Shown here piece by piece: positions 60,928-64,000 of a stretch of 64,000 nucleotides of DNA. A model generated the notes under the pieces. That model worked only from the letters and a program-made list of their open reading frames with translations. It was not told where the DNA came from and searched no databases. The stretch is from Actinomadura luteofluorescens (GTDB taxonomy: Bacteria; Actinomycetota; Actinomycetes; Streptosporangiales; Streptosporangiaceae): assembly GCF_013409365.1 (NCBI RefSeq), contig NZ_JACCBA010000001.1:3782001-3846000 (forward strand), given 5' to 3'. Position 1 is the first letter of the stretch, and each line of letters starts with the position of its first letter. A program made the position numbers and the translations under genes.

Positions 60928-61149
60928 CTACTTCTTGGCGGGGTCGGATCCGGCTCGCTTGACGATCTCGTCGCCGGGGCTCACCGCGTTCCAGAGGGAG
61001 CCGTCGACGCGGATCTTCTTGGTCTTGCCGTCGGTGAAGGTGACCTTGAGGTAGTGGTAGAGATTCGACCCGTCCGGCATGTTGCGGGACTTGCCGGCGA
61101 CGACGCCTTCCCACTCTTCGTCCTCGTGCACCCGTCGTGACCTGAACAT
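60928..61149 (-). CDS. Small DUF7489-like protein
   Basis: A 73-residue protein from ATG 61149 (MFRSRRVHEDEEWEGVVAGK); ATG 61221 would add a 24-residue tail without family resemblance. The sequence NMPDGSNLYHYLKVTFTDGKTKKIRVDGSLWNAVSPGDEIVKRAGSDPAKK is a small beta-barrel-like domain seen widely in actinomycetes as DUF7489 (name from memory). Function is unknown. It is probably co-transcribed with the reductase downstream. Confidence 0.75.
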   Translation of the reverse strand: MFRSRRVHEDEEWEGVVAGKSRNMPDGSNLYHYLKVTFTDGKTKKIRVDGSLWNAVSPGDEIVKRAGSDPAKK

Positions 61150-61259
61150 GGAATCGCCCGCCTCCGGTGATGGCCTGACCCGCTCACTTCTTGTGATCAG
61201 GTTAGGACGCTGCGAATCCACCGGGCCTCGGTCGCGCGGGGGGTCTTGCGGATGCGACT

Positions 61260-61925
61260 TCAGAGTGAGGGGCGGGGGTGGACGAGACCGAGGTCGTAGG
61301 CCATCACCACGGCGTGCACGCGGTCGCGGGCGCCGAGTTTGCGCAGCACGGACGAGACGTGGGTCTTCACGGTCGCCTCGGCGAGGGACAGGTACCCGGC
61401 GATCTCGGAGTTGGAGGCGGCGCGGGCGACCAGCGTGAGCACCTCCACCTCGCGGTCCGTCAGCCGGGCCAGACTCGCGGGCCGGACGGGTTCGGCGGGC
61501 TGGACGGCCACGAACCGGTCGAGGAGCCGGCGCGTCACGGTCGGGGCCAGCAGCGCCTCGCCCCGGGAGACCACCCTGACCGCGTCGGCCAGTTCCGGCG
61601 GGCGCACGTCCTTGAGGAGGAAGCCGCTCGCCCCGGCCCGCAGCGCGGCGTAGAGCGGCTCGTCCAGGTCGAACGTGGTGAGGATGACGACCTTGGGCGG
61701 GTCGGCGGCGGCGGTGATCCGCCGGGTGGCGGCGATGCCGTCGGTACCGGGCATCCGCACGTCCATCAGGACGACGTCGGGGCGCAGGCGGGCGGCCTCC
61801 CGGACGGCCTCGTCGCCGTCGCCCGCCTCGCCGACGACCTCCAGATCGTCGCGGGCATCGATGATCATGCAGAATCCGGCCCGGACCAGATCCTGGTCGT
61901 CGGCGACGAGCACCTTGATCGTCAT
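61260..61925 (-). CDS. NarL/FixJ-family response regulator
   Basis: A 221-residue protein from ATG 61925 (ggagg upstream). Receiver: VADDQDLVRAGF, phospho-acceptor in VVLMDVRMPGTDG, Thr in VVILTTFDLDE and Lys in GFLLKDVRPPEL. The C-terminal LuxR HTH is LTDREVEVLTLVARAASNSEIAGYLSLAEATVKTHVSSVLRKLGARDRVHAVV. No histidine kinase gene adjoins it within the window, so it is an orphan or its partner lies elsewhere. Target unknown. Confidence 0.93.
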   Translation of the reverse strand: MTIKVLVADDQDLVRAGFCMIIDARDDLEVVGEAGDGDEAVREAARLRPDVVLMDVRMPGTDGIAATRRITAAADPPKVVILTTFDLDEPLYAALRAGASGFLLKDVRPPELADAVRVVSRGEALLAPTVTRRLLDRFVAVQPAEPVRPASLARLTDREVEVLTLVARAASNSEIAGYLSLAEATVKTHVSSVLRKLGARDRVHAVVMAYDLGLVHPRPSL

Positions 61926-62006
61926 GGAGGCTCCCTCGGAGGCGGCCCGCCCATCATCGCAGCGCGCACGACCGGCGACGTCCCGCGACCGGGAGCCCCG
62001 CCGGGG

Positions 62007-63602
62007 TCACCGGGCCGTCGTCGCCCAGAACCCGCAGTCGTGCTCCGCGGCGGCGTCGACGGTCCGGATCGCGCCCGGCGCGAGGCTCAGCGGCGCGGTG
62101 CCGGGCCGCCAGCGCGGCGCGCCCCGGTGGTTCGGGTCGCCGGTGCGGGCGAAGGCGCTCCAGTAGCCGACCATGGTCCGGGCCAGTCCCTTGCGCTCGC
62201 GGTTCACCAGCAGGTCCCTGCCGCCCAGGTCGAAGAGGTAGGGCAGGTCGGTGGCGTGGGCGGCGCCCTGCGGGACGTCGGGGACGTGCAGGCCGTTGAC
62301 GTTGGGCGCGTCCTCGTCGGCGAACTCGTAGGAGTACACGGTCGTGCGCGCGGCGAGGTCGCGGGCTCCGGCCAGGGTCGAGCAGGCCCAGGACGCGTCG
62401 GTCAGGACCGTCGCCCAGGCCAGCCCGGCGGACGGGAACCGCGACAGCGGGTACCGGGCGGCGACCCTGCCCGCGTGGCGTCCGAACGCCTCCTTCAGCA
62501 GCCGCGGGTAGGTCCTGGCCGTGATCAGCTCCGGGTCGTACTGGATCGCGCCGGCGACGAAGGAGCGGGCCTCGTCGCGGGTGCCGCCGATGAGCACCGG
62601 AACGTGGGCGAACGCGCCCGCGCGCAGCGCCACCGCGGGGTCCCGCGGCAGCAGCCGGGTCCCGTAGGCGAGGTGGTCGGCGAAGGACGGCGAGTGCGGG
62701 AGGAGTTCGGCGGTGGTCTTGCCGCGCAGGCAGGCCAGGGCGCCCGCGCCGGTGCAGTCCAGTTCCTCGGCGGCGGCGAGGCCGTCGTCCTGCCCCTGGG
62801 CGACGGGGACGTAGGGCCGGTCGGCGGGCGCCCCGGGGAACAGGCCGCCGGCGGGCCAGCGCAGCCCGCACGAGCCCGAGGAGATGACCGCCTTGTCGAA
62901 GAGTCCCCTGGCCGCGGGCGAGGTGAGCAGCGCGCAGGTCGACATCGCTCCCGCCGACTGGCCGAAGACGGTGACGTTCCGCGGGTCCCCGCCGAACGCC
63001 GAGGCGTTGCGCCGCGCCCACCGCAGCGCCGCGATCTGGTCGGCGAACCCGAAGTCGCCCGACCCGGCCAGCCCGGGAAGTCCGAGGTAGCCGAACATCC
63101 CGAGCCGGTAGTTCACCGTGACGACCACGGCCTTGCCCTCGGTCGCCAGCCGGACGGCGTCGTAGTCCTTCCCGCTCCCCTGGGTGAAGCCGCCGCCGTG
63201 CAACCACACCATCACCGGCAGGGAACCGTGGTGTTCGCGCGGGGCCGTGACGTTGACATAGAGGCAGTCCTCACTGGACGGGTTCTTGGGCCCCGGCGAG
63301 CCCTGCGCGCAGTCCTTCCCCGGCTTTCCCACGTCCTTCACACCGCTCCAAGGACGCGGCTCGCGCGGCAACGTCCAGCGCAGGGCACCGGTCGGCGGCT
63401 GGGCGTAGGGGATGCCGAGAAACTGCCGAGCCTCCCCCTTCGCGATGCCCCGCACGCTTCCGGCGTCCACGCGCACGGTCAGCGGCGCGGGCTCGTGCGG
63501 CGAACGGCACGCCATCAGCGCCCCCGTGGCCGAGACCGCCGCGAGCGCGGTGCACACGCCCCTGAGCACAGGGGGCACGCTTCGGAAACCCGCCATCATC
63601 AT
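62007..63602 (-). CDS. Carboxylesterase/lipase family lipoprotein (type B)
   Basis: About 531 residues from ATG 63602, the first of a triple Met, giving a lipoprotein signal with lipobox ATGALMAC; a GTG at 63665 would spoil the signal peptide. Type-B carboxylesterase pattern: QFLGIPYAQPPTGALRW, SSEDCLYVNVTAP, VMVWLHGGGFTQGSG (oxyanion hole), NVTVFGQSAGAMSTCALL (nucleophile Ser), an acid in GGTRDEARSFVAG, and the His region AAHATDLPYLFD. It is anchored outside the membrane and hydrolyses an ester of unknown identity. Single gene, 82 bases before the NarL regulator. Confidence 0.9.
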   Translation of the reverse strand: MMMAGFRSVPPVLRGVCTALAAVSATGALMACRSPHEPAPLTVRVDAGSVRGIAKGEARQFLGIPYAQPPTGALRWTLPREPRPWSGVKDVGKPGKDCAQGSPGPKNPSSEDCLYVNVTAPREHHGSLPVMVWLHGGGFTQGSGKDYDAVRLATEGKAVVVTVNYRLGMFGYLGLPGLAGSGDFGFADQIAALRWARRNASAFGGDPRNVTVFGQSAGAMSTCALLTSPAARGLFDKAVISSGSCGLRWPAGGLFPGAPADRPYVPVAQGQDDGLAAAEELDCTGAGALACLRGKTTAELLPHSPSFADHLAYGTRLLPRDPAVALRAGAFAHVPVLIGGTRDEARSFVAGAIQYDPELITARTYPRLLKEAFGRHAGRVAARYPLSRFPSAGLAWATVLTDASWACSTLAGARDLAARTTVYSYEFADEDAPNVNGLHVPDVPQGAAHATDLPYLFDLGGRDLLVNRERKGLARTMVGYWSAFARTGDPNHRGAPRWRPGTAPLSLAPGAIRTVDAAAEHDCGFWATTAR

Positions 63603-63804
63603 GACCGCCCGTCTGATCACGTCCGCCTTCCGGCGGCACCGGTTCGAGAACAAGGACGGGATCACCCGCCGATTCGACGCTAGGGACCGCGGCGTCCCGA
63701 AGCCTCAGCCTGACGTTCGGTCTTCGACCCGCGACTACAGACGGAGCAGCAGGCCCGTCCCCGCCCACGGACGTAGGTGCCGCCCCCGGCGAGCGGGGCG
63801 TGCG

Positions 63805-64000
63805 TCAGATCCAGCCTTGCTGCCAGGCCCGGTGGGCGGCGGCGTGGCGGGTGGGGGCCTGGAGTTTCGCCATGGCGGTGGAGAGGTAGTTGCGGACGGT
63901 GCCGGGGGCCAGGTGGACCTCGGCGGCGATCTCGTTGACCGAGGCCCCGGTGCGGGCGGCGCGCAGGACCTCCAGTTCGCGGTCGGTGAGGGGGCAGTCG
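63805..64000 (-). CDS. LuxR-type response regulator, C-terminal part (runs off the window)
   Basis: Reading left from the window edge, a frame of 64 codons ends at TGA 63805-63807. It encodes CPLTDRELEVLRAARTGASV, then NEIAAEVHLAPGTVRNYLST and AMAKLQAPTRHAAAHRAWQQ. This is the complete GerE/LuxR helix-turn-helix of a NarL-type regulator; the GTVRNYLSTAMAKLQ form is common in DesR-like regulators. The receiver domain lies outside the window. Confidence 0.9.
   Translation of the reverse strand, partial: DCPLTDRELEVLRAARTGASVNEIAAEVHLAPGTVRNYLSTAMAKLQAPTRHAAAHRAWQQGWI

Overview
The window is very G+C-rich with strong G/C at third codon positions. It carries many GTG starts, many acyl-CoA catabolic genes, a mycothiol-type DinB/maleylpyruvate-isomerase protein, DUF2277, PspC, a LytTR two-component system beside acetate-type symporters, and a tRNA-Glu of the usual actinobacterial sequence. 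This points to a chromosome segment of a filamentous actinomycete, perhaps Streptosporangiales/Thermomonosporaceae (Actinomadura-like). The family-level guess is inference. I see no phage, plasmid, rRNA, CRISPR array or intact insertion sequence. Two genes run off the edges (1-336 and 63805-64000).

Layout: 1-4755 holds a TIGR02996-type fragment, an SDR oxidoreductase with an N-terminal Cys4 knuckle, an unknown 538-residue protein and a VWA/metallopeptidase-like (DUF2201-type) protein. 4797-7313 holds two divergent regulator/target pairs (TetR with a DinB-like protein, TetR with DUF2867), each with a palindromic operator in the gap. 7409-13655 is one leftward monocarboxylate/acetate uptake locus: LytS-like kinase, LytTR regulator, small membrane protein, SSS symporter, DUF485 protein, ActP-like symporter. 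13880-14168 is a lone small Cys-rich gene with its own strong terminator.

16257-21882 is a tightly packed leftward acyl-CoA catabolic operon (CoA ligase, two unlike acyl-CoA dehydrogenases, crotonase, VOC protein). 22257-32338 is a mix: secreted trypsin-like protease, Tat-exported 5'-nucleotidase, GlxA-type regulator, PLP decarboxylase, BCCT transporter, DUF2236 protein, PEP-mutase-like protein, esterase. 32673-36677 encodes two secreted peptidases (M4, then M28) that share a nearly identical C-terminal module. A promoter-like element upstream of the first recurs after the second, in front of a short terminator-bounded region. 37176-43868 is mostly housekeeping (DUF2277, asd, glutaryl-CoA dehydrogenase, PspC, MFS, zincin-like protein, metallophosphoesterase, tRNA-Glu), with a short MITE-like element inserted at the shared stop codons of two convergent genes.

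43913-58644 looks like an accessory region: NERD-UvrD helicase, a DMT transporter behind a structured leader, an RtcB ligase, a small P-loop kinase, a Ser/Thr kinase whose C-terminus resembles a catalytically dead NERD domain, an ABC exporter with its TetR, and a two-gene module of a small membrane protein and a 1188-residue NTPase with long helical repeats. That module is the best candidate here for an NLR-like conflict or signalling system. 58752-64000 returns to scattered genes: PPK2, YwaF-like protein, RibD/DHFR-like protein, DUF7489-like protein, NarL regulator, lipoprotein carboxylesterase, and the C-terminus of a LuxR-type regulator.
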